A DNA stretch of 33,305 nucleotides. It comes from Actinomycetota bacterium (GTDB lineage Bacteria; Actinomycetota; Geothermincolia; Geothermincolales; RBG-13-55-18). Position numbers and translations under genes: made by a program. The notes beneath the pieces are model-generated. The model was not told the DNA's origin. It did no database searches and saw only the letters and a list, made by a program, of their open reading frames with translations. The stretch is from contig JAQVFR010000014.1 of assembly GCA_028697145.1 (NCBI GenBank), positions 1 through 33,305 on the forward strand. Reading direction: 5' to 3'. This document shows positions 1 through 8,764 of this stretch, piece by piece (the stretch's first letter is position 1; each line of letters starts with the position of its first letter).

Positions 1-138
1 TCGACCTTTTCCCGACCCCTTCATGCATAGCAACCTCTATCCGTAAAAACGCAGCTCAAGGTATATTGTGTAGCGAAGAAAGAACACCGTTCCGCCAGAT
101 GTTTTGCCAAGCACAACGCCTTTCGAGGGGAAGCGCCT
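1..138. other. Left-edge intergenic stretch with no recognised gene
   Basis: This stretch lies downstream of the leftward epimerase gene and holds no reading frame with a convincing ribosome-binding site. I see no hairpin with a T-tract that would serve as a terminator. The neighbouring gene to the left is outside the window, so this may be a 3' intergenic region. Confidence 0.4.
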
Positions 139-1092
139 CTATTCCCGCCGCCGCGGAGCATGTTTCTGGCCGGCCTCCAGGACCAGTTCGAAGAGCTCCT
201 GCGAGGTATACGAGGGCTGCCAGCCCAGCTCGCGTCCTATCTTCTCGTTGCTGCCCACCATGGAATGGCGGAACATGTTGACCCAGTGTGAGGAGATGGG
301 GGAGAGCCGGAGGCGGTAGGCGGCGTCCACCAACAGGCACATGAGGTCCGCCGGGATGGCGGGCGCCTTCATGCCCGCGCGCCTGGCCATCTGCGAGAAA
401 GCTATGGTGTCGTCGCTGGTGACGTGGAAGATGCCCTTCGCCTCGCGTATGAGCACCAGCCGTACCGCTTCAGCCAGGTCGTCCTCATGGATATACTGCG
501 TGTGCGGGTCGCATTCGCGCATGCTCAGGGCCATCCTGCGGCTGAACAGCCAGGATATGGTGTTGTCCAGGTGCCTGCCGACGATGACGCAGGGGCGCAG
601 GACGGTCACCTCCAGCTCGGGGTACAGCTGGCCCAGGCGGTAGAGGTAATGCTCGATCTCCGCCTTGGCGTAAGAGTAATAGCAGCGCCAGTCCCCGCGC
701 GGGTAGTCGTCCTCGCTCAAGGGGAAGGGGTTGTCGGGATGTGCCCCGAAGGCGGCCATGCTGGACATCTGGATGAGCCAGGGGGTCGCGGTATCCAGGC
801 AGGCGTGGAAGACATTCCTGGAGCCGTTGACGTTTATATCGTAGGTCTTCTTCTTGTCCCTGATCTCGTCGAGGATGAAGGCCATGTGCAGCACCACGTC
901 GCAGCCGCGCATGGCGTCCCGGATGCCCGCGTGGTCGCGCACGTCCACCGCGTGGAACTCGAGTTTAGGCGATCCCTCCCGCGGCGGCTTTATGTCCACT
1001 CCGACGATGTCGCTTACGGCGGGCTCGTCCTCCAGCGCTTTCAGTATCAAGGTTCCCAGGTATCCAGACACGCCGCTGATGAAAAGGCGCAA
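139..1092 (-). CDS. NAD(P)-dependent sugar epimerase/dehydratase (extended SDR)
   Basis: The 317-residue product is an extended short-chain dehydrogenase. It starts with the NAD-binding Rossmann fingerprint (FISGVSGYLG, a GxxGxxG variant). It carries an acidic residue after beta-2 (VGVDIKPP) that favours NAD, and a YxxxK catalytic pair in YSYAKAEIEHY near residue 143. The family oxidises, epimerises or dehydrates nucleotide sugars and related substrates in the cytoplasm; the substrate cannot be told here. The start codon is TTG at 1092, supported by a strong GAGGAGGTGA ribosome-binding site nine to ten bases upstream and by the Rossmann strand beginning at once. The gene diverges from a glycosyltransferase across an AT-rich gap, which fits a role in glycan or glycolipid synthesis, but that link is inferred only from position. 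Confidence 0.85.
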   Translation of the reverse strand: MRLFISGVSGYLGTLILKALEDEPAVSDIVGVDIKPPREGSPKLEFHAVDVRDHAGIRDAMRGCDVVLHMAFILDEIRDKKKTYDINVNGSRNVFHACLDTATPWLIQMSSMAAFGAHPDNPFPLSEDDYPRGDWRCYYSYAKAEIEHYLYRLGQLYPELEVTVLRPCVIVGRHLDNTISWLFSRRMALSMRECDPHTQYIHEDDLAEAVRLVLIREAKGIFHVTSDDTIAFSQMARRAGMKAPAIPADLMCLLVDAAYRLRLSPISSHWVNMFRHSMVGSNEKIGRELGWQPSYTSQELFELVLEAGQKHAPRRRE

Positions 1093-1331
1093 GGCCTGTC
1101 ACCTCCTCGAGTTCGCTTCCAGGAAGATTGTATCAAAGTACCTCCCGACACCCGATACTAATTATGACTAATTGTTTTAGTAAGATAATTGATATTGAGA
1201 CAGCAGCTAAAGTCGAAACCGCTCCTGTGTGGCCTTGCTGTTCTCGGCCGACGGGTTGGGTTAGAATCTTGCACAGATCAGGGGAACGCGGCTCTCGCGC
1301 ACCGCGGGGCGAGCCACAGAGAGGGGAGGAA

Positions 1332-2537
1332 ATGGACATACTTTTCATCTGCAAGACCTTGCCACACGAGAAGGTCATAGGCGGCCCCATCATCATCTAT
1401 AACCGCGTGCGCATACTGTCGCAGAGGCACAACGTCTCGCTCCTCTGCTTCGTCTCCCCGGAGGAAAGGGAGTTCGAGGGGACCGTCTCCCGTTTCTGCC
1501 GCGATTTCGAGGCCGTGCCCATGCCCGCCCGCGACAACCCGTTTCGCAAGGCCAGGGACTGGCTCTTCTCCCCCGTGCCCGTCTACTTCCTCAACAATTA
1601 TTCGGCCGAGATGTACGCGCGGCTGCGGGAGATGGTGGCGAGATACCGCTACGACGTGGTCATCAGCGAGTACTCCATGGTAGCCCAGTACCTCTTCCGC
1701 AACCCGGACCTGGCGGGGATGAAGAGGGTGATGTCGGTGCACGAGTGCTATTTTCTCGCGCGCCGCAAGGCCTGGAAGGTGCAGGGGCTCTCGCGCGCGG
1801 GCCTCTCGGCGCTCTTCAACCTCAAGGGACTGAAAAAGTTCGAGTTCGACATGTACGCCGACGCCGACAAGGTGCTCGTCCTCACTCCCGAGGGCAGGGA
1901 CGAGCTGCTGGACATACGTCCCGACCTGGACGTAGCGGTGGTGCCCCACGGCGTTGACGTAGACCATTTCTGCGTCTCCGGGGAGTGCGCGAGGGAGACG
2001 GCGGTGATGTTCCTCGGCAACTATCCCCACGATCCCAACCGCGATGCGGTGCTCTGGTTCCACGAGAACGTGTGGCCGCGCGTGAAGAAGGAGGTGCCGG
2101 AGGCCCTCTTCTACGTGGTGGGCAAGGACCCAACCCCGGACCTGCTGGAGCTGGCGCGCTCGGATCCCTCGGTGATCGTGACCGGGACCGTGGAAGACGT
2201 GCGTCCCTATTTCGAGAGGGTCAAGGTCTTCGTCAACCCCGTGCGCATCGGCGGGGGTTTCCGGGGCAAGATCCTCGAGGCCATGTCCATGGGGCTGCCC
2301 ATCGTCACCACTTCTCTGGGGGCCGAAGGGGTGAACGCCGAGGACGGACGGGATATGCTCATCGCCGACGACCCCGCGGATTTCGCCGCCGCCACCGCAC
2401 GCCTGCTGCGCGACGACGGCCTGTGCGACGGCCTGGGCGAGCGGGTCCGCGCCATGGCGCTGGAGTGCTTCTCCTGGGAAAAAGGTGTAGAGGAACTCGA
2501 GCAGGTCCTGCTCGAACTGTTATCGAACGCCCGATAG
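1332..2537 (+). CDS. Glycosyltransferase, GT4 type (GT-B fold)
   Basis: The start at 1332 follows a GGGGAGGA ribosome-binding site and gives MDILFICKTLPHEKVIGG, a normal GT-B N-terminus; the open frame extends upstream but without support. The 401-residue product has an N-terminal acceptor domain and a C-terminal nucleotide-sugar domain. The latter contains the family signature GGGFRGKILEAMSMGLPIV near residues 310-330, whose Glu contacts the donor sugar nucleotide. The overall pattern (early glycine motif, SLLCFVSPEE, VVPHGVDVDHF) resembles sugar transferases of exopolysaccharide or PEP-CTERM-type loci. It would transfer a sugar from an NDP-sugar on the cytoplasmic side of the membrane. Donor and acceptor are unknown. 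It diverges from the epimerase and converges on the hydrolase gene. Confidence 0.87.
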   Translation: MDILFICKTLPHEKVIGGPIIIYNRVRILSQRHNVSLLCFVSPEEREFEGTVSRFCRDFEAVPMPARDNPFRKARDWLFSPVPVYFLNNYSAEMYARLREMVARYRYDVVISEYSMVAQYLFRNPDLAGMKRVMSVHECYFLARRKAWKVQGLSRAGLSALFNLKGLKKFEFDMYADADKVLVLTPEGRDELLDIRPDLDVAVVPHGVDVDHFCVSGECARETAVMFLGNYPHDPNRDAVLWFHENVWPRVKKEVPEALFYVVGKDPTPDLLELARSDPSVIVTGTVEDVRPYFERVKVFVNPVRIGGGFRGKILEAMSMGLPIVTTSLGAEGVNAEDGRDMLIADDPADFAAATARLLRDDGLCDGLGERVRAMALECFSWEKGVEELEQVLLELLSNAR

Positions 2538-2577
2538 CCCGCAGGCGCACCCCCGCCCTCTCCCCAACCCGCCACAC

Positions 2578-2601
2578 CGGCTCGGTTTTGCGTCCGAGCC
2601 G
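2578..2601. terminator. Inverted repeat between convergent genes (possible bidirectional terminator)
   Basis: An eight-base-pair perfect stem (CGGCTCGG pairing with CCGAGCCG) encloses the loop TTTTGCGT. It lies 40 bases after the glycosyltransferase stop and 73 bases before the stop of the convergent hydrolase. There is no T-tract on either side, so intrinsic termination is uncertain; it could instead be a 3'-end stabilising hairpin. Confidence 0.35.
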
Positions 2602-2673
2602 CAGGCGAGGAATGACAAGACCGAGCCTTGCCCACCCCCAAGGCCAGCGACGCGAAGCGCTGCGGGACAGGAT

Positions 2674-3480
2674 TTATCCTGGCCCCGATTGTTCGAAGTC
2701 CCTTTCCAGCACTTCGAGGAGGCACGCCAACAGGCGGGGGCCGTATCCCTGCTCGGCGTGGCCGAAATCGGGAAAGGTCACGAGGCGGCAGCCGTCCCCG
2801 GCGCGGCGCTGCAGCTCCCTGGCCTGTTCCACCTCGAAGATGAAATCGTCCTCCCCCTGGATGATGGTCAGGGGCTGGGGCGGGATGAGGTGCGCGAGGC
2901 TCGCGGGCGGCGCCTGCAGCTTCCATGACTTATCGACGCTGACCCCGTATCGCCGGGCCGCATAGAGCCTTCCCAGGGGGTTGCCCATGAGCCTGCGGAT
3001 GAGACGGGCGCCGGGGGCGCGGGCGGTGCGGATGTCCGCGGGCACGCTGATGGCCGTCACCGAGTCCAGCCCCCCGCGAAGGGCCGCGTATCTCATGGCC
3101 ACCACGCCGCCCATGGAGAAACCGATGACGGCGACGGCCTCGTTGCCGTCCGAGCGCGCCATCTCGATCACCGCCTCGAGGTCGTTGACCTCCATGTAGC
3201 CGAAGGTGGAACGGCCGGGGGAGAGACCGTGGCCGCGGAAGTCGAACGTATATACCGAGAAAAAGTGCGACAGGTCCTGCGCCAGTGCCACGAAATCGCG
3301 GATGTTCTTGTTCCCCCCGAAGCCGTGGCAGAGCACCACCCCGCGCGACGGCTTCCCGCCCAGGCGGACGGTGTGCAGGGGGACGCCGTCGGCGCCCTCG
3401 GCGGCGCGGATCAACATCGGCAGGGTATAAGGCGCGAACATATCGCCCGCGTGGAGTCCCTCGTTTGCCGTAGCGTCCAT
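2674..3480 (-). CDS. Alpha/beta hydrolase
   Basis: The 268-residue product is an alpha/beta-hydrolase. The oxyanion-hole motif is HGFGGNK. The nucleophile elbow is GFSMGG (Ser in the centre), the acid is probably in QGEDDFIF, and the catalytic His is in DFGHAEQG near the C-terminus, so the full triad is present in order. The family hydrolyses esters, thioesters, lactones or amides; the substrate is not evident. There is no signal peptide, so it should act in the cytoplasm. ATG at 3480 is preferred over an in-frame TTG six bases upstream because the purine-rich AGAGGGG lies at a better distance from the ATG. It stands alone, convergent with the glycosyltransferase. Confidence 0.85.
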   Translation of the reverse strand: MDATANEGLHAGDMFAPYTLPMLIRAAEGADGVPLHTVRLGGKPSRGVVLCHGFGGNKNIRDFVALAQDLSHFFSVYTFDFRGHGLSPGRSTFGYMEVNDLEAVIEMARSDGNEAVAVIGFSMGGVVAMRYAALRGGLDSVTAISVPADIRTARAPGARLIRRLMGNPLGRLYAARRYGVSVDKSWKLQAPPASLAHLIPPQPLTIIQGEDDFIFEVEQARELQRRAGDGCRLVTFPDFGHAEQGYGPRLLACLLEVLERDFEQSGPG

Positions 3481-3557
3481 ATCCAAGAGCCCCTCTTCAC
3501 GCAGGGAGAGACCCGGGCCGCCGCCCGCATTCCATCCCCGCCGCGGTCAAGCAGGTG

Positions 3558-5546
3558 TCACTCCGCCCGGGATTCCCGCCCGGAAGCCCGGCGGTGCTTG
3601 CGCATGGAAAGAAACACCATACCCAGCACGAGCAGTATCAATGCGCTCAAGAGGATCAGCACCAGCAACGTGCGGTGGGTCGAGATGGAGATTCTCACCT
3701 CGGCACCATACGTCCCGGGTATGTGGTCGTACCCGGGGTACGTGGACGTCACGACCACGGTCGCTGTGCTGGACCCGCTGGTCCTGCCCTCGAGGCTCCA
3801 CGTCACCTTCGCGCTGGAACCCGGCTCCAGGTCTCCCAGCCCGACTTCCTTTTCGGCCATGGACGAGAACTTCAGTCCGCTGTCCTCGGGGAGGATAAGG
3901 CGGGCCGTGACGTTGGGAAGGGCTCTCTTCCCGCTGACCGTTATCTCCACCACCGCGTCGATGGGCACGTTCACCTCCACCTCGATCTCGCTGGTCATGA
4001 TATCCACTGCGAGGTACGACTGAAGGTTCTCCATGAGAAAGGAGATGGCCTCGCGGTGCTGCGGGTAAACGGAAAGAAGGCCGCCGTTGTCATCGGCCAA
4101 CTCTCCCTCCGCCGGTCTGTGCATGTAGAGGTCGAAGCATATGGGGGAGGATGCACCGTTGCCCTCGTAGGCCCAGTCGGTGGACGATCCGGTGAAGGGT
4201 GCGGCAGAGGCCCCTATGCCGTACGGGAACGGAAACGTTTGTGAGAGGTCGGCGAGCAGGCCCTGGTAGAAGGACCGCTCGGGGTTCGACCCCGGGTCCT
4301 CGCTCCAGTTCCAGGGTGCGTTGATGAGGTCGCCTCCCGTGTGCAGGCTCAGATAGAGGTCCGCTGGGACGTCTTCCAGGAGCCTGCCTATGGCCTGGCT
4401 CTCCGGCTCGGAGAAGGCGGCTGGGCCGGCGTAATCCCAGGTCGAGGGGTCGCGACTCCCCTCCTCCCACCTCATATCGAAGTTACGGTTGATATTCACC
4501 AGGTTGCCGTTGCGGGGGGCCTGGCCCGCGATCAGGAGGCTTTCGGCAGGGTCCGGCATGGCCAGCCAGCGCCGTGCTCCATCCGGGTTGACCAGCGGCA
4601 CCACGTAGATGCTGAGCTGGCGTAGAAGGTCCAGCGACTCCTCGCCCTCCCCGGCCTCGCGAACGAGTTCCTCCAGGAACTCGAGGAGGAAAGAACACCC
4701 CTCCGGCGCGTCCCCCTCGGCGGCGGCGTCCATTACCACTGTTCTCTTGGGCTCGTTCGAGGTGAAGTCGGTGACGTGAGCCACCCAGATATCCCTGCCC
4801 TTGGCGCTCTTGCCTAGTGAACTCACCTCGACCAGGTCGGGGTATTCTTCCGCCAGGTCGGCCAAACTGCCGCCCACCGCGGCATCGTCCAGGCAATATC
4901 CCCAGGCGGGATAGTGGGCCAGCATGTTCGTGTCCTCTATCTGCAGGGTTTCGCCGCCCTCCCGCGCGATGCGGAACACGAGGCCGGTGCGGCGCTCGAC
5001 CAGGAGCTCGACTCCCGATCCGCTCATCTTTGCCACCCCGTAGACGTTGCCCCTGAAATCGAAATCCTGTACCTCGACGACCTTCAGTTCCGTAGCCGAC
5101 TCCACGTTGGCGGTGTCGTCCTTGTCAAGTCCGGGAGCCAGCCAGTATAACCAGTACCCTTCTTCAGCGCCGTCCTGGCTGCTGTAGATGCGGTCGTTGG
5201 TCTGAAGCGAGAACGTGCGCGAGGAAACGACCTCGCCTTCGGGGCCGGTTTCGGTAACGGCAGCGTCCAGCACCTTGCCGTCCGGGGGGGCTCCGGGGGG
5301 GAATTCATAGGTTACGCGCAGCGAGAACGCCTGCGGTTGGGGTTCACCGGCGACGGTCCTCTCGCCCCGGTAGGTCATCCATGCTCCCGCGACCGGGTCG
5401 ATGGGCCCCGTGGCCGCGTTTCCCTGATCTTCCTGGCTCCGCGCGGGATTTGCCCAGGTCGCCGACGCGATGAACAACGCCGCCGCCAGCAGCAGGCATA
5501 CGGCCACGCGTATGCCGCGCGTTATCGCAAACCCCATTACATGCAT
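3558..5546 (-). CDS. Membrane-anchored M14 carboxypeptidase homologue, probably catalytically inactive
   Basis: The 662-residue product has an N-terminal signal peptide (residues about 1-38), a novel domain to about 215, a peptidase M14 domain (about 225-500), a beta-rich domain, and a C-terminal transmembrane helix (about 625-648) with a basic tail. It should be anchored in the membrane with the bulk outside. M14 hallmarks are seen: LVNPDGARRW, NINRNFD, FSEPESQAI and the third zinc ligand in LSLHTGGD (His402). However, the HxxE motif that supplies the first two zinc ligands reads EGDA at residues 277-280 inside an otherwise family-like GDxPEG context, and the expected catalytic Glu near 472 is Asp. 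Peptidase activity is therefore doubtful; a binding or structural role is more likely. ATG 5546 is seven bases from AAAGGAG. Confidence 0.88.
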   Translation of the reverse strand: MHVMGFAITRGIRVAVCLLLAAALFIASATWANPARSQEDQGNAATGPIDPVAGAWMTYRGERTVAGEPQPQAFSLRVTYEFPPGAPPDGKVLDAAVTETGPEGEVVSSRTFSLQTNDRIYSSQDGAEEGYWLYWLAPGLDKDDTANVESATELKVVEVQDFDFRGNVYGVAKMSGSGVELLVERRTGLVFRIAREGGETLQIEDTNMLAHYPAWGYCLDDAAVGGSLADLAEEYPDLVEVSSLGKSAKGRDIWVAHVTDFTSNEPKRTVVMDAAAEGDAPEGCSFLLEFLEELVREAGEGEESLDLLRQLSIYVVPLVNPDGARRWLAMPDPAESLLIAGQAPRNGNLVNINRNFDMRWEEGSRDPSTWDYAGPAAFSEPESQAIGRLLEDVPADLYLSLHTGGDLINAPWNWSEDPGSNPERSFYQGLLADLSQTFPFPYGIGASAAPFTGSSTDWAYEGNGASSPICFDLYMHRPAEGELADDNGGLLSVYPQHREAISFLMENLQSYLAVDIMTSEIEVEVNVPIDAVVEITVSGKRALPNVTARLILPEDSGLKFSSMAEKEVGLGDLEPGSSAKVTWSLEGRTSGSSTATVVVTSTYPGYDHIPGTYGAEVRISISTHRTLLVLILLSALILLVLGMVFLSMRKHRRASGRESRAE

Positions 5547-5579
5547 CTCCCATCTCCTTTAACGCAAAAGCTAGAGAAC

Positions 5580-5585
5580 ATTATA
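5580..5585 (-). promoter_or_regulatory. -10 element for the M14 homologue
   Basis: A perfect TATAAT reads on the minus strand about 34 bases before the M14 start codon, which would give a leader of roughly 27 bases including AAAGGAG. No good -35 hexamer is seen at 16-18 bases upstream, so this rests on the -10 alone. Confidence 0.45.
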
Positions 5586-5668
5586 CTAGAGATGGTTGAC
5601 GGCATGAGTCGGGGTATGTGTACACGCCCGGATCGTGTATTGCGCATGCGGGGAGGGGAGGAGGAACG

Positions 5669-6445
5669 ATGTCCCTTCAGGGTCGTTGCCGCTTGGCGGC
5701 TGCTGCGATGCTGGCGCTGGCAGCCTTGCTGGTGGTCGCGTGCCCGGGCTGCGGCGATGACGGGGAGGGGGCGTACGGCGAAGAGGCGGAAAACCGCGAT
5801 GAGGTCTTTTGCGAAGAGCGGGATGGCGGTGCCGGTGGCGGAGAGACCGGCGTGCGCGGGGCGGACGTCGTGCACATGTGCGGGCGGTCCGTGCTGGGGG
5901 GGTGGTTCGATTATTGGGGGTGGGATTACGACCCGGAGAACCCCGTGCGTTTCGGCTCCCGCTGCCTCGTCTATCACGAGATGGAGGTCCCGCCGGAGAT
6001 AGTGGACAGCGCGCGGGACGCGGCCCGCGAGGCGGCGGAGGGCGGCGGCGACATGTTCTTCAAGCTCTGCTTCGACGACTTCACGGGGGGAGACGAACCC
6101 GGCGCGCGCGAGAACCTTCGCTCCAACCGGGAGATCGTCCGCGAGGTCGTGGAGAACGCGGTGGAGGATAAGGGCCTGACCCTCATCCTGGGGAACGCCC
6201 TGCCCAAGGTGCGGGAGTACACGGACGAGTGGCTGGTGTGGAACCAGCGCGAGTACAACCGTTTCCTGGACGAGCTCGCGCGGGAGTACGGCGAGAGAGC
6301 CGTCGTCCTCGACCTGTACGGCGTCCTCGCGGCTTCGGGAGGCTGGCTGCGTCCGGAATACACCGATGACCCGTACGACTCGCACCTCAACGCGGACGCC
6401 TACCGGGCGCTGGACGGGGAATTGAGTAAGGCCCTGGGCGAGTGA
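5669..6445 (+). CDS. Probable lipoprotein, SGNH/GDSL-hydrolase-like
   Basis: The 258-residue product starts with a lipoprotein-like signal: a positive N-terminus, a hydrophobic stretch (AAAAMLALAALLVV) and Cys in VVAC, followed by an acidic linker. The mature part resembles SGNH hydrolases. A block-I-like CGRSVLGGW carries a candidate Ser, a later GNALPK could be the Asn block, and the C-terminal DSHLNADAYRAL matches the DxxHxN...GY-type block with catalytic Asp and His. SGNH enzymes deacylate or deacetylate lipids, sugars and glycans, here probably at the outer face of the membrane. Assignment rests on the C-terminal block and the order of motifs, so it is moderate. The start is the ATG behind GGGGAGGAGGAACG. 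Confidence 0.65.
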   Translation: MSLQGRCRLAAAAMLALAALLVVACPGCGDDGEGAYGEEAENRDEVFCEERDGGAGGGETGVRGADVVHMCGRSVLGGWFDYWGWDYDPENPVRFGSRCLVYHEMEVPPEIVDSARDAAREAAEGGGDMFFKLCFDDFTGGDEPGARENLRSNREIVREVVENAVEDKGLTLILGNALPKVREYTDEWLVWNQREYNRFLDELAREYGERAVVLDLYGVLAASGGWLRPEYTDDPYDSHLNADAYRALDGELSKALGE

Positions 6446-6514
6446 CCCCTTACCCCCGGGTGAGGCCTTCGCCGCGAGGCCGTCCTCGCCACATGGGCCG
6501 GGGAGAGGGCTCGA

Positions 6515-7141
6515 TCATGCGGGCCCCGTGTAAATGACGCCCTCGCTGCGCTCCAGGTACTCGGGCAAGCCCACGTGGCCCCAGAAGTCCTCGACGAAGC
6601 GCCCCTCGACCATCCCGCTCTGTACGCCCTCGACGAGCAGCTTGACACTGGCGACACCCTCGAACTCCGTGAGGGTGTTGGCGATGGCGGCGAGGGCGAG
6701 CCCCTCGCCGGAGGCGCTCACTCCCACCTGGTTGGCGTCGGTCAGTATCTCCGCGCTGAAGTCCACGGTGCACACCCCGTCCGCGACCGCGATATCGATC
6801 ACCTTCACGCTATCGGGGAGGACGGGATGCAGCTGCGAGCCCGCTTCCGGTCCCTGGATGAGCAGTTCCATGGCGGCGCGATAAGGGTCGGAGGCGCCGG
6901 AAAGCGTCCTTCTTTCCGGGGAGAGCCATTCCTGCGACTCGACGCTGCGCCGGAAGTAGAGGGTGACGGTCGTGGCCTCCTCCGCTCCATTTTCCCCGCT
7001 TTCCTTCCCCGCCCCCTCCTGCTCCTGCGGCGGGGCGGTCGTGGTCTTCTCGCAGCCGGACGCCGCGATGGCGCCGGCGAGCAGCAACAGGCACAGTAGC
7101 GATATCGCCACGACGGCCGTGACCCTGCCCTTCACGAACAT
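6515..7141 (-). CDS. GerMN-domain lipoprotein
   Basis: The product (about 208 residues from ATG 7141) has a basic N-terminus, a hydrophobic stretch (AVVAISLLCLLLLAGAIA) and a lipobox ending in ASGC, then a disordered Glu/Gly/Pro linker. After it comes a single GerMN domain: VTLYFRRSVESQEWLSPERR, then AMELLIQGP, then VKVIDIAVADGVCTVDFSAEI, which is the characteristic order. GerMN domains were described in spore germination proteins and occur widely in actinobacterial lipoproteins such as LpqB; no enzymatic role is known. ATG 7141 lies nine bases after AAGGAG; ATGs at 7147 and 7150 sit too close to that site. It converges with the SGNH-like lipoprotein. Confidence 0.8.
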   Translation of the reverse strand: MFVKGRVTAVVAISLLCLLLLAGAIAASGCEKTTTAPPQEQEGAGKESGENGAEEATTVTLYFRRSVESQEWLSPERRTLSGASDPYRAAMELLIQGPEAGSQLHPVLPDSVKVIDIAVADGVCTVDFSAEILTDANQVGVSASGEGLALAAIANTLTEFEGVASVKLLVEGVQSGMVEGRFVEDFWGHVGLPEYLERSEGVIYTGPA

Positions 7142-7325
7142 CCTCATCATCTCCTTACATCTATGGACACTCCCCGCGACCGCGAGGTTCCGCGCCCGCG
7201 TCATTACATTTGTTCCTCGCCCATGGGGAGTTTCCCTGCGTGAAAGCGATGACGAGGCACGGCGTCCATGTGCTAACATTCACCATAGCGAGGAGAGCGA
7301 GGGCCCACGGGACGGGAGAAGGCGC

Positions 7326-8006
7326 ATGCAGGGCGAACCCATCGGGAGCGAAGGCGGTCCAGCGACCGGCAAGGCAGGCCTCTTGCAGAGGCTGCACGGC
7401 GAGTGGCTGGAGATCCTCGCCACCATCCTTCTCGCCCTTGCCACGGTGGCGACGACGTGGTGCGCATATCAGGCGTCGCGCTGGAGCAGCCGTGAGGCGG
7501 TGCTTTTCAACGAGGCCAACGCCGCCAGGGTGCATGCGGCGGAGGCGGATGACCTGGCCGACACGCAGCTGGATATCGACGTGGAGGTCTTCCTCGCGTA
7601 CGTAATGGCGCTCCGCAAAGGGGACGCCGCTGAGGCGGAATACATCGAGGCCGGCTTGTTCCGGGACGAGATGAAGGACGCGGTGGAGGCATGGATTGCT
7701 GCCGACCCCATGAACGACCCCGCCGTTCCCTCCACCCCTTTCGAGATGCCGCAATACGTGAACGCCAGCCGGGAGGAGGCCGACAGGCTGGAGGCCGAGG
7801 CCAGCGCAAAGGTCGAGGAGGCGAAGGAGGCCATCGAGATCTCGGATTTCTACGTCCTGCTCACGGTGCTCTTCGCCTCCGTGCTTTTTTTCGCGGGCAT
7901 CTGCACCAAGTTCAAGAATCCCGCCATCAGGATCACGGTGCTGGTCATCGGGGCCACCTTCTTCATCGCCAGCCTCGTAGTGACGGTCATGAAACCCGTA
8001 CTCTAG
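7326..8006 (+). CDS. Hypothetical membrane protein with coiled-coil middle
   Basis: The 226-residue product has one N-terminal transmembrane helix (LEILATILLALATVATTWCAY, about residues 24-44), a long Ala/Glu-rich helical segment (about 50-175) and two closely spaced C-terminal helices (FYVLLTVLFASVLFFAGI and ITVLVIGATFFIASLVVTVM). The layout and the WCAYQASRWSSREAVLFNEAN segment recall small DUF4337-like membrane proteins, which have no known function. It diverges from the GerMN lipoprotein. ATG 7326 follows GGGAGAAGG. No enzymatic motif is visible. Confidence 0.75.
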   Translation: MQGEPIGSEGGPATGKAGLLQRLHGEWLEILATILLALATVATTWCAYQASRWSSREAVLFNEANAARVHAAEADDLADTQLDIDVEVFLAYVMALRKGDAAEAEYIEAGLFRDEMKDAVEAWIAADPMNDPAVPSTPFEMPQYVNASREEADRLEAEASAKVEEAKEAIEISDFYVLLTVLFASVLFFAGICTKFKNPAIRITVLVIGATFFIASLVVTVMKPVL

Positions 8007-8111
8007 GCCGCCTCTGCCCCCACCCCTTCGAAGCACTTGAAGAAGGGGCACGCTATGTGAAAGAATATGCACGCCTGCCCGTTTCGGGGCGGCACGAGGA
8101 GGCAATAACGT

Positions 8112-8762
8112 ATGTTGGTCGATCTGCACGTGCACACCGCCGTGTCCTCGCCGTGTTCCCAGATAGACCCGCGTCTCCTGGTCGAGGTGGCCGCACAGGT
8201 CGGCCTGGATGCCATCTGCGTGACCGAGCACGAGGAGATCGAGGGTGCGGAGGTGGCCCGGCGCCTGGGAGAGGAGGCGGGCTTTCCCGTCTTCCGAGGC
8301 GTGGAGGTCTATACGGAGCTGGGGGACATGCTCGTGTTCGGGCTGTACCGCCCGCGGTTTCCCCTGACCACCCCGTTCGCGGAGCTGCTCCGCGACGTAA
8401 GGGAGGCGGGCGGAGCCATCATCCCCGCGCACCCCTGCCGGGGGTCGCACGGTTTCCACCATACCCTGGGGGACGAGGGCGCGGAGTTCCTGCTGGCGAA
8501 CGTGGATGCCATCGAGACCCGCAACGGGGGCTCGAGCCCGGAGTCGAACGCGGCGGCACAGGCCTACGCGGAGAAGTACGGCATCCCGGGAGTGGGAGGG
8601 AGCGATGCGCATTTCCTCATGCAGGTCGGGCGCTGCCTCACCGCCTTCGAGCGCGATATACGGGATGAGGCGGAGCTGGTGGAGGAGATCAAGGCGGGAA
8701 GGTGCCGCGCGTCGTACGCCTCCGAGGTGGAGAGCGTGAGGCTGTCGGGGATCTGGAGATAG
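8112..8762 (+). CDS. PHP-domain metal-dependent phosphoesterase, copy 1
   Basis: The 216-residue product is a single PHP domain. The metal ligands can be followed: HVH at residues 6-8, TEHEE near 40, the Glu of RGVEVYTE, the His of PAHPCRG, and GSDAH near the C-terminus. PHP proteins use a two- or three-metal cluster to hydrolyse phosphoesters, for example histidinol phosphate, 3',5'-bisphosphonucleotides or DNA ends; this short cytoplasmic form lies in the YciV/TrpH-like range but the substrate is unknown. The start at 8112 follows GAGGAGG with nine bases of spacing. The next gene is a close paralogue starting two bases after this stop, so the pair is a tandem duplication in one transcript. 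Confidence 0.88.
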   Translation: MLVDLHVHTAVSSPCSQIDPRLLVEVAAQVGLDAICVTEHEEIEGAEVARRLGEEAGFPVFRGVEVYTELGDMLVFGLYRPRFPLTTPFAELLRDVREAGGAIIPAHPCRGSHGFHHTLGDEGAEFLLANVDAIETRNGGSSPESNAAAQAYAEKYGIPGVGGSDAHFLMQVGRCLTAFERDIRDEAELVEEIKAGRCRASYASEVESVRLSGIWR

Positions 8763-8764
8763 AA

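Noticed and set aside
7161-8612. 483-codon open frame on the minus strand
   Set aside because: Antisense to the membrane-protein and PHP genes, with shadow-type composition and no start context.
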